From Elysia chlorotica (Eukaryota; Mollusca; Gastropoda; Plakobranchidae), in contig RQTK01000003.1 in assembly GCA_003991915.1 (NCBI GenBank), positions 1,672,281 through 1,736,280 of the forward strand: a stretch of 64,000 bases of DNA, in the 5' to 3' direction. A program made the translations under genes and the position numbers. The notes under the pieces were generated by a model, which made no database searches, had not been told where the DNA came from, and worked only from the letters and a program-made list of their open reading frames with translations. Shown here one piece after another: positions 39,295-52,481 of the stretch. The first letter of the stretch is position 1. Every line of letters starts with the position of its first letter.

Positions 39295-39360
<66 letters not shown>

Positions 39361-39412
39361 CATCTCTCTCTCTCTCTCTCAATCTATCTATCTCTATCTA
39401 TCTCACACACAC

Positions 39413-39464
<52 letters not shown>
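39264..39464. repeat. (CTAT)n followed by (CT)n
   Basis: CTAT units to about 39360, an interrupted stretch, then about 50 bases of pure CT from 39412. Confidence 0.95.
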
Positions 39465-39468
<4 letters not shown>

Positions 39469-40370
39469 CCTCCCTCCCCCTGTTTTTGCCCTTCTAGTTC
39501 TGTCTTTAATACATTCGTATAAAAAAAAACTATTAAATAGTACCGCCATGATACATGCAGTTAACATCGTAAGGTTTACCTTCTCTCAGGCGTCTCCAGC
39601 AAACCTACCTTTAAATAATAGCAGATAGAACCAGCGCACACAATTTCGACTTCCACATTGATGAGTTAAGCATTTTTACGAAGTCAATAGTTGGTCTGCT
39701 TGCCTTCCGCTTGTGTTAAAACAAAAGTCCTTCGGCTATTATACAACCACCAATGCCATTCCAAGGTTGCCGCGTTTATGAAGGTCAAGCCAACAAGAGA
39801 ATATCCAGGTTGCCTTCGATGAACAATCATGCAGTCGAATTTTTATGAATAATCTTTGGTCGACATCACAAAATATTTTTAATTATTAATTTGTTGTTGC
39901 TGCTCTTGTTGTTGTGGTTGCTGCTGCTACTGTTGTGGTTTTTCACTGTTTTTATTGCTATTGATGTTGCTGTTGTTTTTTGTTGTTGCTGTTATTGTTG
40001 TTATTGCTGTTGTGGTTTTTCACCGAATACGGCGAGCAGTATATTTGGGAGCTTTCCGGATTGCCAGTCTAGCAAACTTTTTCTTTTAGCTTTTTTTTCC
40101 AAACCAATTTTAAAAAAGAATGTATCATACAAAGCAATGGGATATCACTCTGTATCGTTGTTAGCTCTTCATATAAATTGGATTATTTTTTCTACGAAAA
40201 GGTTAAGAGAAATAAAAAAAAATTTTTTTTATACATACTACTTAATAAAGATATACAATTTAATATATCTTACTGATTTTCAATGAATATATTTAAAAAT
40301 CCTAATTACCGTTACTTCATCGTAGAGATTTTCGAAACTAAAGATGATGTTTTGTCCTTTCTAACACCAG

Positions 40371-40482
40371 GTCCAATGCCGGCATGGGTAAGAAAGATCA
40401 TGACGTCATCAGCTCTTTTAAGGTGGCCGACACGGACTCAAACCGGATGTTTATCACGGAGGGGCCGGTTCAGCTGGCAACG
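40371..40482 (+). CDS. ARHGAP20: Exon encoding the start of the PH domain
   Basis: This 112-base exon has acceptor ctaacaccag and donor gtgagt. Its first base completes the Trp codon begun in the previous exon; it then reads SNAGMGKKDHDVISSFKVAD and TDSNRMFITEGPVQLAT, ending in phase 0. RMFITEGPVQLATG is the first beta-strand pair of the PH domain in the ARHGAP20 family, in which a short arm like LLIDG/ITEG leads to a conserved hydrophobic strand. PH domains bind phosphoinositides or protein partners and place the enzyme at membranes. The internal ggtaag at the GMGKK codons could act as a cryptic donor, but the full-length reading keeps frame on both sides. Confidence 0.93.
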
Positions 40483-43177
40483 GTGAGTCCAATTACCATC
40501 TGCGTGTCCCTCTTTCTTCTTTAATTTAATATAGATTGTTTATTCTTTCTTCAGTTTACTGTCTCTCTGTATTTGACTGTCTCCGTCTGTTTTCTCTCTC
40601 TTCCTCTCTGTTTCGCTGTCTCTCTCTTTATATATATACCCCTCTCTCCCTTTTCTAGTGGTCTGTCTCTTTTGTGACATAAACAAACTGGTTGTTATTA
40701 TGTTGCTTTTTTATATTCATTTTTTTAGGCGGACGCGCATTTTATAAAATTCTGTTTGTCAAGTTTTGGGTGTGGTTAGTTCAAATCTGTTACATACGTG
40801 TGAAGATTCCTTGGCAGCTCAGCTGCTAGCGTTCTTGACTGACGAGCCTAGCAGTCTGTCCAAGGTTTCGATCTCTGGATCTCAGCTGATGGCCTCATAC
40901 AATAATATTATGTAAATGACTCTTCAGAAAACCTTGGCGACCAAAAAAACAGAAATTGTGCTTAGGAGTAACCTTGGATTATATTCACCCCCAATATGTT
41001 TTAAAGATAGCTTTCAACTGCCACGTTGGAGTTGAGACTCCAGTTAAGAATCAAAACGTCCACCTTTTGCTCGTCATTTCAGCGGTCTACCGAGTCGCCA
41101 CAAACCTTCTCCGTTAACAAAAGGCTTGTGGCGACTCGCTAAATAAAATATTGATGCTGCTCTTTCTAAACTCGATAGCGACCATTTTAACTGTTGCTAG
41201 CTTGACGCCTATAATACCTAATTTAACTAATTAGGTAAAAATAAGAAAGGATGACCTCCTAAAAAACGTTGCCAAATCAGTGCTGTAGACTCGTCTCTCT
41301 CACTCAGTTATTAGATTTACCCATTTAACCAAAATTTAATACTGTATGTTTAAACCCATTTTATCAATATGTAATACTGTATGGCATGGAAACCATTTGT
41401 CTTCATAGTGTCTTTTCCAAAATCAAACTCCGCCGTACTCTTTTTAGCTTCTTAGGTCAGGGTCCTACAAAGTTCGTTAAACAACCAGAAATGGAGCCAA
41501 TTTAATAGTAGTCGTCTCAAATCTGTGTGAAACCCTCCAGTGTTAACCTGTTAGCTTTAAACTTGGCCAGTTTGTCAGCATCCTTATTAGGGAAATACAG
41601 CGGTAATCGGTGTCAGCTTATCTTGTAAAACCTTTTAAGGAGCCTTTACAAGCAGATAATGCAGCCCTTCACGAGATGATAGTGTACTGGTTACGTGTCT
41701 GTTTGGGCCAGGTCCAGACGTCGGGACGCATTCAGCCAGAGCTGCCAACCTGACGACGCAAAATATAACCAGTTCTCGGTCTTATAAGCTTACTATTTGC
41801 GCTATTTTGTATTTTTGATGGTCGATGAGGTTGGCGGCTCCGGGCAGGGGCGACTCGCATCATGTCTTGTCCAGGCAGTCAAGGCCTCCTGGATCAACAT
41901 TGCAGGGCGCGTACTGTACACACAACATTGCAGTATGATGTCACGTGGCAGGGGAGGGAGAGTGGAGGGACGGAGAGATTGAGAAAGAGAGAAGAAGAGG
42001 AGGAGAAGGAGGAGGAGGAGGAGGAGGGGCAAGACCAAGAGCAGGAGGAGACGTGGGACGGATAAGAGGAGAAGGTAGAGGTATAATTAAGAGCATGAAG
42101 AGGCCGAGGCTGGGAGTGGGATCACTGCAGTCAGAACGAAAGCGTTGTTGTTTAGTTGGTTTAACGTCCAACATCAGCACTATATAGGCTATATTGTGGA
42201 CGAGCCTCAAGACTGACGTCTGACAATGTTATGTACTGCCACACGCGAGACAGGGCGATGTTACTATGACTCCTGTCTCAGCCGGTCACATTAAGCTGAC
42301 ACCGACCCAACCAGAAGGGGGCGCAATCGCCAGGACTCGAACCGTACTTTTTGCGTCGGAAACCGATGTTCTACCCCAGGGCCACCGCGCCCCCAGAAAG
42401 AAAGCAAAGATGCAAAGAACGATCAGAGCGAACATAGACAGAGGATTGGTGAGAGAAAGAAATCGATTGTGGCAATTAACTCTTTAAAATGTCTTGGTAA
42501 TATAGGGTCATATTTTTATCCATTTTTCTCCATTTTCGTTCTGTCTTTCTTAGACATACAAACATCTTACAGAGGCAATCAAAATGCTGAAAACTATTCA
42601 CAGAGCGTTGTATGTACGAGAACTCGTATAACTGGCGCATTTCAAAATTCAGCCTGCGATAAGAGTAAGCTTCCAGCCTTGGTGTCTTGATCTTGCTGGT
42701 TTACCTCAAGTACTAACTGGAAAGGTCGAATATAAAAAAATATATTTTTAAAAGACACACACCGATCGTGCGCATACAGATAAAAATGACAATTAACTCT
42801 AAGAATAAATTTATCGTTTTACTTTTTTGGTTCTTGTTTTTGTTGTTCGCTTTTTTTGCTGTTTTATTTTATTGGGGGTTTTCTTTAGGTGTTTTCATAG
42901 TTGAGTATTGTAAAGTTTCAGTCGTGTTTTTGTTTTTGTTTTGTGTTTGTTTTTGCCATTATGTATGTTTTAATTTAAGGATCGTGTTACTGAAAGTATT
43001 ATCTATGTGTGTAAAGACTTAATTCATTTGTATTTGTAACTTTTTAGGTGCTCTTTATAGGGGTGGAGTGTCGGTGACTTCAATTGCTTCGTTTGAGGTT
43101 GGGAGATTGGAGTTGTTTTCTTGTTTTTTTAAGCTTTGGGAAAATAATTATTAACGTTATCATCTTATCTTTTGCAG
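40483..43177 (+). other. Intron (2.7 kb)
   Basis: Phase-0 GT-AG intron. It contains a TA/CT-rich patch (40555-40660), a possible hairpin at 41091-41138 (13-bp perfect arms cgagtcgccacaa), a purine-rich stretch (41945-42060) and an inverted SINE copy (42144-42394). Confidence 0.8.
42144..42394 (-). mobile_element. SINE copy, best preserved, with target-site duplication
   Basis: Minus-strand copy with the whole head (read on +: gcaatcgccaggactcgaac, then ttttgcgtcggaaaccgatg and ctaccccagggccaccgcgc). The body holds tgtctcagccggtcacatta and actatataggctatattgtg. Its tail (gttgttgtttagttggttta on +) lies at the left end. The 11-mers agaacgaaagc (42133-42143) and agaaagaaagc (42395-42405) flank it with one mismatch, consistent with a target-site duplication. 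This copy sets the ends of the family at about 250 bp. Confidence 0.9.
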
Positions 43178-43242
43178 GGCATGCAAATCCAAGAAAGATA
43201 CCTGTTTCTCTTCACGGATCTGTTGCTAGTAGCAAAACAAAA
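43178..43242 (+). CDS. ARHGAP20: Exon encoding PH-domain strands beta2-beta3
   Basis: This 65-base exon (acceptor cttttgcag, donor gtaagt) encodes [20 protein letters not shown] and Q, leaving two bases of a Lys codon. [16 protein letters not shown] is a strong PH-domain core; the matching stretch in vertebrate ARHGAP20 reads, from memory, as QERHLFLFNDLFVVAK. Phase 0 in and phase 2 out. It lies between short introns (2695 and 580 bases). Confidence 0.95.
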
Positions 43243-43822
<580 letters not shown>

Positions 43823-44014
43823 ATCAAGCACAGCGTTCAAGCTAAAACAAAGGGTGGAGCTATGTGACATGTGGATCGCGTCCTGTATCGAAGAGGTTTC
43901 CGAGACGACTCGACCCTCGGAGAAATCCTTCGTTCTCGGCTGGCCGACGACTAATGTGGTGGCCACTTTTCCCACGGATCAGCTCAAAGCTGACTGGCTG
44001 CAAAAACTTTCAGA
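43823..44014 (+). CDS. ARHGAP20: Exon encoding the second half of the PH domain
   Basis: This 192-base exon (acceptor atctaccag, donor gtgagc) completes a Lys codon, then reads SSTAFKLKQRVELCDMWIAS, CIEEVSETTRPSEKS, FVLGWPTTNVVATF and PTDQLKADWLQKLS. FVLGWPTTN-VATF is a signature of ARHGAP20-type PH domains. The final helix (QLKADWLQKL) carries the Trp that is nearly invariant in PH domains. Two leftover bases (GA) join the next exon to give Glu. This is the most diagnostic exon for family assignment. Confidence 0.96.
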
Positions 44015-45779
44015 GTGAGCAATGTTGATTGCCTTGTGTAACATTGGCTAGATCTATAAGTAGTTATAGTGGTGGTATCGTATGGTTTCACCTGCAAGTT
44101 TAGCAAGTCAGTCCAATGTGGCATCCTGTCCTGGGTAGTCTGAACTGTGTCAGAACTATCCTCCTTGAGTTTTGTTAAAGAGCAGTGAAGGCTTATAATG
44201 GTCGGTTCCATTACATCGAGTACACATAGGTGATTCGTTGAGGTGCTTTAAATGTGTATTGTATTTTGTTCGTCCATGTCTAATTCTATTATAATCCTCT
44301 GTGTATGTGTGTGTGTGTGTTTTTTTTTTTCTGGAGGCTTAAAGCGTAGTTGTTTTAGGGTTCGTTTAATGATTAATGAAGAGTATGATTTTCACTCATC
44401 ACTACAGTAAAAGAGAAAGAGGAGGAAGCGGAATTATTAATTGCAATTTTTTTGAAAGACCAGTCCTGGAAATGAACGAAGAAAAACCAAGGAAACTCAT
44501 GTTTTGGGTATAATGCATGCATCGGTGCAAGATTCGTCAGATATTATTCAGGGGACACTCGCATAATGTATTCACTGTGCTTATTAGGGGTATCTTTAGA
44601 AGATACAATGACGTTTGCTTTGGGCACACTAAACTTGCGAGATTTAAACTACGTTCGTGAAATGAAAGCATTTTAAGTACATGTACTTGGACAAATGGCT
44701 TTTTATACCATCAAAACCATACATTGTTGTCTGTTTTGTTTTCCCTAATCCCTTAATAGAGCTTTTTTCTAGAGTAAAAATTCATAGAAGATTAAACTGA
44801 CAGTGTAATTTACAAGTGGACCTCGTTATCCAGAAATAACATATTTATGCGTCGCATTTTACCTTGAAGCTCTAACATTAGGATACTTCGATTCCTTCTG
44901 TGTTCATCGATAGTAGGTTTTGCTTCGACGACCAGTAATGGACAATCCATAGTTGTCATAGACTGCACTTGACATAGATTTAACCACTGAGACTGCTCTA
45001 GATAGATAACATTGTCATTGCAAGCTAGTCTTATCAATGTAATTAAATGTGATTCTTTCAATAAAGACTACACGAACCCTGTGGTTCAACCTAAATAAGT
45101 AAATTTAGCCATTTTAATCAATCAAGAAATCAGAGCAAAGACAATGTCAAAAGAAACATAAACTATGCCACTGGGTCACTTGTGTAAACTTAATTCAAGT
45201 GCATGATTGTATTGATTTAGTATTTGGGTCTTGGCTTGATCTTATTAGTGTACCATTGTCTTTTTTTCTTCTTGATCTTAAGTTAGGAATGTATAATTTT
45301 AACATGTCTTCTTTCCCCTCTCAATTATCCATTCACTAGATTTTTTTTATATACAATTGATGACAAATGATACAATCATATTGAGTTTCTATTATCAAAG
45401 AATTAATGTAAAAGATCAAGCGTTTATGCCCTCCGCTCAAATCACACCTCTTCTGTCCCTAATAATTTAACTTCATTGCGCTGGTAGAAATTTTCTCTAT
45501 TAAAGTAATTATAAAGGTCTTCTGCTTGTTGGTATTATTTTTTATTAATTCTTAGGTCTGTGTGTACATTGCTTGTATTTTCAGTTTCGGAATAAGTTGA
45601 TGAGTACCGCTGCATTTCGCAATCATTTATCTTAATTTTCTTTCATCATGACCGCATTAATATACCAGGTTATGTATTTGCTTCGCGTGTATTATTTATT
45701 GTAGTAGAGCACATAAGTGTCGTTACTTCATTAACTTGATTCCTAGATCAATTAATAGTCCTCCTCAATTCCTCCTTAG
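44015..45779 (+). other. Intron (1.8 kb) without recognised elements
   Basis: Phase-2 GT-AG intron of unremarkable AT-rich sequence; only a short (GT)n (44304-44320) was noted. Confidence 0.85.
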
Positions 45780-45855
45780 GCGAATCACTGAGGAAAAACT
45801 GAGAGACGAGGGCAAAACATTGCAGCTGAAGGTGTCACCCAGAGACATTGAGTCG
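45780..45855 (+). CDS. ARHGAP20: Exon linking PH to the RA domain
   Basis: This 76-base exon (acceptor cctccttag, donor gtaagt) completes Glu and reads RITEEKLRDEGKTLQLKVSP and RDIES, ending in phase 0. It forms the short connector after the PH C-terminal helix and the first strand of the Ras-association domain (KTLQLKVSPRDI), which corresponds to SIPLKIFAKDI in vertebrate ARHGAP20 as I remember it. Confidence 0.92.
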
Positions 45856-46357
45856 GTAAGTATCCTGCAGTGATTTAGTATCTCATTGCTACCTAGCAGA
45901 TATGTCTAACATGTTTTCAGTACATGTAGTCATTTTTTTTTAATAGTTCTGGATTCCAAAGTAATTTTACATGTCTGAGAAAATAGTTTTGAGGACTTTG
46001 TTTCAAGACATCCCCATATTTTTTTAATGTTCCGTTGAATCAATAGAAATACTAGCGAGGAACACAGAACTAAGGAGCACACAGTTAAGATGCTCAGGCA
46101 TCTTAATAAGTAGAGCGTACGGCACCATTCTAACCAGATGGTCTTGAGTTCGAATTCCCATCAATGTGTCTTGTTTCGAACTGCTTGGGTTGGCTTCAAC
46201 ATAATGTGAACTGTTTATGCTAGTCTTGAGACAGTCCGCACGCGAGATAGCTCAGTTGCTGACAATAGACTTTAGGATATGGACTAACAAAACAAAACAA
46301 AAGCGTATAGAGGAATACATTTCATTTAGTTGATTTATATCAATTTCTATCCCCCAG
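45856..46357 (+). other. Intron (502 bp) with a possible tRNA-derived SINE remnant
   Basis: Phase-0 intron. About 46108-46262 resembles a tRNA-like head (gtagagcgtacggcaccatt, then gagttcgaattccc as box B) followed by gggttggcttcaac and gagacagtcc. The last two weakly recall the body of the SINE family in this window. The element is too diverged for a firm call. Confidence 0.7.
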
Positions 46358-46447
46358 GCGAATGGTCAGCATTGCCAGATGACCATCAACAACGAGACCC
46401 AGGCTAAGGATGTCCTGCACACCTGTCTCAGGCAGCTCAACGTCTCG
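46358..46447 (+). CDS. ARHGAP20: Exon encoding the central RA domain
   Basis: This 90-base exon (30 codons, phase 0 to 0; acceptor tatcccccag, donor gtgagt) encodes ANGQHCQMTINNETQAKDVL and HTCLRQLNVS. The pattern of a strand, NxxTxAxDVL and a helix with a leucine-rich end is typical of the ubiquitin-fold RA domain. In ARHGAP20 this domain binds active Rap1 and relieves or stimulates RhoGAP activity (known for the vertebrate protein). Confidence 0.93.
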
Positions 46448-46982
46448 GTGAGTGTGCTGTCTTTTTGTTCACTTCGGTATAAAAAAAGGTTAACTTTGAT
46501 TGGTTTGCATTTCCAATGTTTCCCAACGAGTCATATTCGGTGATAGGGCACAAGTGCACTTAAAAGTAAATTATTATTGTCTACACTGGCGATGTATAAA
46601 GTCCCCACTGGTAAAAGGTACGAGGCTTTAAGACATGAACTGGTCCGCTCCGTAATCCAACTGTCTGTCTTTTTTTCCAAGTGCGAAAGTGTTCAAAATT
46701 AATGTTTTTAATTGCTTCAAACTTTTCTTACCTGGTTATGAATTATTTTACGTCCCTGGGCCCTGAAATCCTCATAGATAAGGTCGTATTGATGTTTACC
46801 TAAAGACCTGTGTAAGAAAGGTGAATCGTGTATGTGTAGATAGATAAATTATTACACAAGGTTTTCCATGTGAATGTTTGCTTGGCTACCAAATCCCCTA
46901 CGCGGTTTCAATTTCAGAACTTCCGGGTTGTTCGTAAACTTTTTTTCTCTACCAATGCAATATTTCGTTTGTTTTTTTTTTT

Positions 46983-47022
<40 letters not shown>

Positions 47023-48497
47023 GGGGGGGGATGTAAAAGGGGGGGGGGGGATATTTTCTTATATTTGTTTTTGTTTAGTTAGGTTGTGTGTGCGCGCGCA
47101 TGTGGGTGTGTGTGTGTCGAATTCCAAACCTTTGAGGTGATCTACAGTGAAACTCCCTCGTACATTTTGATGTTACTTGTATATGTAGTAGCAGTGGTAG
47201 GTGTAGAGAGTATGCATATTTGTGTGTGTGTGTGTGTGTGTTTCGATACCCCCATGTCGCCTCGCCCCCGCCGTAAACGGTGCACACAATGGCGCTGTTG
47301 ACCCATGCAGTGCACAGGTGTGCAGGCGACTCCGGCCTGACCTTGTTTGGTCAGGGCGGGGCTTTGAAGAGCCTCGGGCGGGGGTACTAAAAACTGCATA
47401 GACCTAGAGTACATTTGTATACTTACTATACTTCGTACATTTACTATAAGTATGCTTGTATGTATGCGAAGTTTATGAAACCTACTTTGAAAGGGGAGGT
47501 GTAAACGGGCATTATTTTCTATCGAAATAATGTTGGTTTGGAGTCATCGACTTCGATACCAGTTGGATCGACAGCCCCAATTACTCTTTCTTCCTTGTGC
47601 CCTTTTAATAGGGCTAGCGTAAAAATAAAAAAAAAATAAGTAGAGCTTCTATTAGCTCTAAAGACTTTGGCTTACAGTCCTGTTGGTAAACTATTCAATG
47701 GTTTCAGTTGTTCACATAATATTGATATTAATTTTGATGTGTGTGTGTGTGTGGGGGGGGGCGGCGGCGGTGAGTAATTATTTTTGTCTTTACAAAAATC
47801 TACGTCATATTTGTCTACTACTTTTTTCTATTTTTCTATTTCTATGTTTATACGCGTTTTCAATAAAGAGTTCCTCCGTTGCCATTATAAAATTGTCTAT
47901 ATTTATATTTTTCCTAAGCGCCTTTTTCATAATTACTTGTTTGGCTGAAATGGTTATTGATTCTTTCATAGAATCATAGATTGAACTTTTTTGCACAACC
48001 ACATTGGCAAGATTTCAATATCTCTTTTCTTCGATTCATATTTTTTTAATGTTTTTGTTTGTTTTTTCGTTATTGTTTTTTGTGTTCTTTTTTCCTTTTC
48101 TATTGTTCATATCCTGCATTCTTCCATCGTTGAAACTATCAAACAAAAAGAGAATGGGTTGATCCATCTCAAACGGGTCCATCTTGACTTGCAAAGACAG
48201 TGAGTGATTCAAACCTGGGAGGATTCCACCTTTGTCCTGTTCTCGTTGCCATTGTTTTAGTTACTGTTTGTTGCGTTAAGTCCTATTTTCTGACTCGGAC
48301 AGTGATAGGGACAGAGACTCGTGTTGTTCAAAATGGGTGGGGTAGGCAGCTTGATGTTTGTGTTGTATTTTCCGGCGTTTATTTTGGGGTTGTTGTTTTA
48401 ATACAATATGAATTTCGGAAAACCAAAGTTTCTACCATTGTGGAAAAGAGAAAGGAAAACAATGAAATGAACGTAAGCGAACGAGCGAGGGAGAGAG

Positions 48498-48544
<47 letters not shown>

Positions 48545-48694
48545 TTATAGGAGGAAGGGCCAGTCTGACAGAGAAAGCCTTCGTTGGGCTGACCTTGTGT
48601 TACGTCACTCTGTGTGTGGACAGGTCCCGCCTCGCGGGGTCACACCAGGCCAAGCCAGTGGTAAACAGTCACATGGAAGGCTAGGCCTGGGGAG

Positions 48695-48895
48695 GAGGGA
48701 TTCAGTCCCTGTGCGGTGGTCCAAGGGTAAACGCGCTGCTTCTAATAGAAGGGTTGTGTGTTTGATCCCACGTTCTTTCTTTATTGCTTTTATCGGTGTC
48801 CGTTTAATATGACCGGTCAAGTCTCGAATATCCTCTACGTATACATTCTTTCATGAGACTATAGATTTTGTAACCATGTACGACTTTAAAAAATT
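48695..48895 (+). mobile_element. SINE-like element with tRNA-type head, distant relative of the window's SINE family
   Basis: gtgcggtggtccaagggtaa resembles box A, and gtgtgtttgatcccacg resembles box B. The next stretch, tcggtgtccgtttaatatga then ccggtcaagtct, closely follows the body of the other SINEs (gtcagttcaatgtgaccggc), and a degraded gagac motif comes later. Head and tail differ from copies at 30901, 38264 and 42144, so it may be a sister family sharing a central domain. Confidence 0.55.
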
Positions 48896-48897
48896 AA

Positions 48898-49021
48898 ATA
48901 TTGATTAAGAAGAAAATAAATATAAATATATATATATATATATAAATTTTTAGCCCAATATTGATTAAGAAGAAAATAAATATAAATATATATATATATA
49001 TATATATAAATTTTTAGCCCA
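48898..49021. repeat. AT-rich tandem duplication
   Basis: Two successive copies of a unit starting atattgattaagaagaaaat and ending tttttagccca. They differ only in the number of TA dinucleotides in the central run (unit lengths about 61 and 65). Confidence 0.92.
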
Positions 49022-52000
49022 ACATTTTCCCCAGGAGCAGCATATTTTACTAATTTCACTCTACAGTAACTTTTAGAAGTAGGACTGGGAAGCTTAGTTG
49101 GAACGAGTAAAATCTATCCATGTATTTATAACAAGCAGTGGGTAAATATAATTCACAAAAACTTTGAAGCTTGTCGTTTTATTTTTTCAATCTGTACTCG
49201 TTTGTGCGCGTGTTTAGTTGTTTTTTTTATTTATTTGTTTTTATAGATATATACTCTAGTTGTTAGCGTTAGTTTTACCTTTTCTTCGTTAGTGTTCTTT
49301 AAAAAAAAACTTTTATTTTTCACTTGGCTTTTCATTGGGACTTTTTAACTTTATCACTGTCTTGAAAACTTAAAAGATTGTGTTGTCGCTGTTTGTTGTT
49401 GTTGTTTGTTGTTTTTTCGATATCAGTACAGGAGATACTTTCTTCTCTTTCGTTTTGTGAAAATTGGATGTAGAAATATAACGTTCTGGGTGCTAATATA
49501 GCATATGTCAAGCACAGTTCTAGTATTTGTATTTATTGCCCAAACCACACAAAATATGAAAAGATTCAGGTAAGCCTCAGATTTGCCTCCTAACCAAAAA
49601 AAAAAACAAAAAAAAACACGAGAAGTTTATTGGTAAGATCAATGGGTCTTTATACCAAAAAAGGCGTTATGTGTGGAGAGTTAGCCAAGGACAGCATACA
49701 AATCCTAGTGGGTGTGCGTTTGGGTTGTCCTGCCCGGATTGTGACAGTCATGGTTCGTTTCTGGCCACAGGTCGTGACCGCTTCAAAAGAGGAAAAACAA
49801 AAACAAAAATGAAAAACGAACTTTGTAGCTCTCTCTTAGTTGAACTTCTCCTATGTCCCCGAGTAAGATGCTACACCACAAAAAAACAAACCACGCTTTT
49901 CCATCTCCTTTTTATGAATAATTGAAGAACTTAGGAAATTAAAGAATTACTGAGAGGACATAATTCAGCCCGCCCCCCTAAACTCTGTTGTTGTGTGTCC
50001 TTGTTTGCATCCTCTCCCCTTCCGCCCAAACTATGACTGCGGTCGCTGTAAGGACAAGCCTGGGCTACCCAGATATGGGGAGGACAGTTAATTAAGCTTC
50101 CTAGCGGGCCGGGGGATCGGTGCTCTCGCCCTGTCCTTTGCAATGTCGAGGAAATACTTCTCAGTCAGTGGTCACTTCTGTCTGTTGTCTTGGCTAGATC
50201 AAAGTTTTGTTATAGAGGTATCGTTCTTTTGAAATGTGCGAGTTTGTTTCTTCCCTCAGTTCCAACAATGTTTTATTGTGTGTAAATGCTCAACGTAAGG
50301 TAAGCTATTGTAATACAAGTTTACCGAAGGAACTTATAGTACATTGAAGTTATAAATATTGTACACTGTGTCATAATATAATTATTGCCTTTCTCTGAGC
50401 TCCATAAACGTGTATTCTTGTTTCTTAAAATCGAGCAATTTTGTTTACTAATTGTTTCCTACAGCAGTGAAGTATTCGAGGATCAATATCACAAAGTACA
50501 AATCTTTTAAAGATGACTTTCTTCTAAATTAAACATTTTTAAAGCAATCTCAAAGTTTTGCTAAAAGAATTTCTCGCTCTGTAAAAACAAACAAAAACCT
50601 GACTATTCCGTGCCCGGCGACAAAAAAAATTCCTTTGTTTAATGCGCTACGGTATTTTTCTAAGTAACTTCAAGTATTTTGAAGTTCATTTGGAGCGTGT
50701 TTATTTTTACAGGGACAAGGAGTATAAGTAAATATTACTAGTACATGTATTTAAAATTCCAAAGCTAGAAGAAAATCCCCACAAAATGCATATCTATATC
50801 GATTTGTTTCTGGGGGGTTTTTAACAATGACCTGACCTTCGCGTAGGGAAGTCGTGAAGGTATGTCTTGGAAGGAGCATTAAACTTTTCTTTGATATTTT
50901 TTTTCTCTCTCATCTTTTTGTTTCACGAACGCTATTTTTTTTTTTTTTTTGGTTTAAGTTATAGTATTTCTCTGATTTTACCAAACATCCAGGCCAGTAA
51001 CGTTGACTTCTCTCTTGTCAACACCCTTTTTATAAACGTTACAATGTAGAACAACATCCAATCATATTTTCCTAATCTATGAAGTTCTTCACGAGCCAAC
51101 TTTTCTTTAAAAACGTGTGTATTAGATAGGAGTTGACATTTTTGCCCCGCAAGTGTTAGTAAATTCTCGGCACATAACAAACTATGTATCATTCTGTTCT
51201 TTTGGAGAAAAAAAACGAGTCTACTAAAATCACATTTGTTGATGCTCGTTTAGCTATGCAGGATGTACGTGTAATAGAAACCCCTCGCACCAATACTCCC
51301 ACTTCATAGAAACTACCTCTCTCCTTTCCCTCTATACAAAGAAACGTGAGGGACCACGTAAAAGCGATACGGTATCCACGCGCCACATAAATTTCCCATG
51401 CGCTCCGTTATTTCTTACGGGTGCGCACTGCGCTGTTTACCCAAGCTTCTCTTTGTCTATCCCTTCTGTGTCTCATCCTCCCACATGCACAACCCCGCGT
51501 CAGTCAGGTGTGTCACACAAACGCAATTCAGGCCACAGATGTGGACTGTGTGTGGTCAAGCTTTGACCACTGGCAAGACCCGTCATCTAGCTACCCCACC
51601 ACCTTAGTCAGCGTGGCTTTAGCCAACTTACCCTGCAGGCGTGGAAAAAAGGGGGGGAGGGGGGGGGGGGGGGGGGGGGGGGAGGAGGAGGAACGCCAAT
51701 TAGGCGGTATCTCTTTGATCTGTTGTTAGCTGTACCTGGAGGTCGGTTTCACCCAGCTAAGTGGGGCCTCGCACCCGACTCGTTTGATACGAGCTGATCT
51801 TTTGTTTGTTAGTAGCACATTTTGTTGATCCCAATCGAAATTGAGGGCGGGGGCGTTTCAGATGTTGCTTTGAAATGAGTCGGCGATTGGTCAGTTGAAA
51901 AAGTATCTCATGAAGTAGATTATGGTTATATGGTTAGTGAACTAGAAAGTAAAAGATCATTATTAGACTACAAAGTGAGTTTCTAATACAACTATGAAAT

Positions 52001-52411
52001 CTTTGACCACCCGTATCATTTTGACCCATACAATCTTTCTATGGGAATTCTAAAATTTGACAATTTATCCAGGTATGTCCAATCGTGTTAAACTTCCCAA
52101 CTATACGCACCACTAGTCCATTTTTTTATTCTATAGAAAGCGTGCTGTTTTTAGCCTGTATATTTTAAAATATTAACAGTGTTGTTGGTACTGGTTCAGA
52201 ATATCAGTTATCTATGTATTGTACATGTATTGAATAGTTATATAATAAGAAAGAGTGGGGAGCGCCGGTAAATCAATCGTGTAGTGCTCTGTGCTAAGAG
52301 CGGTATGTCCGCGGTTTGAACACAGTCCGTGCATCAGTTCCATATATAATGCTTCGGTGACCTCAGAGGACTTAAAAGTAAAAAAAAATATTACTTTTCT
52401 TTTCTTTTCAG

Positions 52412-52481
52412 GAGAACGAGTGCAGCAACTACCAGCTGTGGGTGATCTCGGGCAAGGAGGGATCGCCCTACCCCCTCATTG
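52412..52481 (+). CDS. ARHGAP20: Exon encoding the RA-domain end
   Basis: This 70-base exon (acceptor ttcttttcag, donor gtgagt) encodes ENECSNYQLWVISGKEGSPY and PLI plus the first base of a likely Gly codon (phase 1 out). YQLWVxSGKExxPYPLI(G) is highly specific to ARHGAP20 and closes the RA domain. In the vertebrate protein the RhoGAP domain follows after a linker, so the next exon should begin with the rest of Gly and a HEYP-like sequence. No such exon was found to the right within the window. Confidence 0.95.

Larger units (their letters stand above)
46448..52411 (+). other. Intron (6.0 kb)
   Basis: Phase-0 GT-AG intron. It holds a T homopolymer of about 40 bases followed by G runs (46982-47050), short (GT)n runs, a (GA)n array (48500-48541), a SINE-like element (48695-48895), a 61-66-bp AT-rich tandem duplication (48898-49021) and a long G run (51651-51682). 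A tRNA-like stretch (52258-52330) ends about 80 bases before the acceptor. Confidence 0.8.

Noticed and set aside
41091-41138. Hairpin with 13-bp arms as a transposon end or regulatory site
   Set aside because: Arms are short, no target duplication or related copy was seen; noted only within the intron entry.
48695-48770. Possible functional tRNA gene
   Set aside because: Box A and box B resemblance is real but no cloverleaf with proper acceptor stem could be formed by eye, and the sequence continues into a SINE body.
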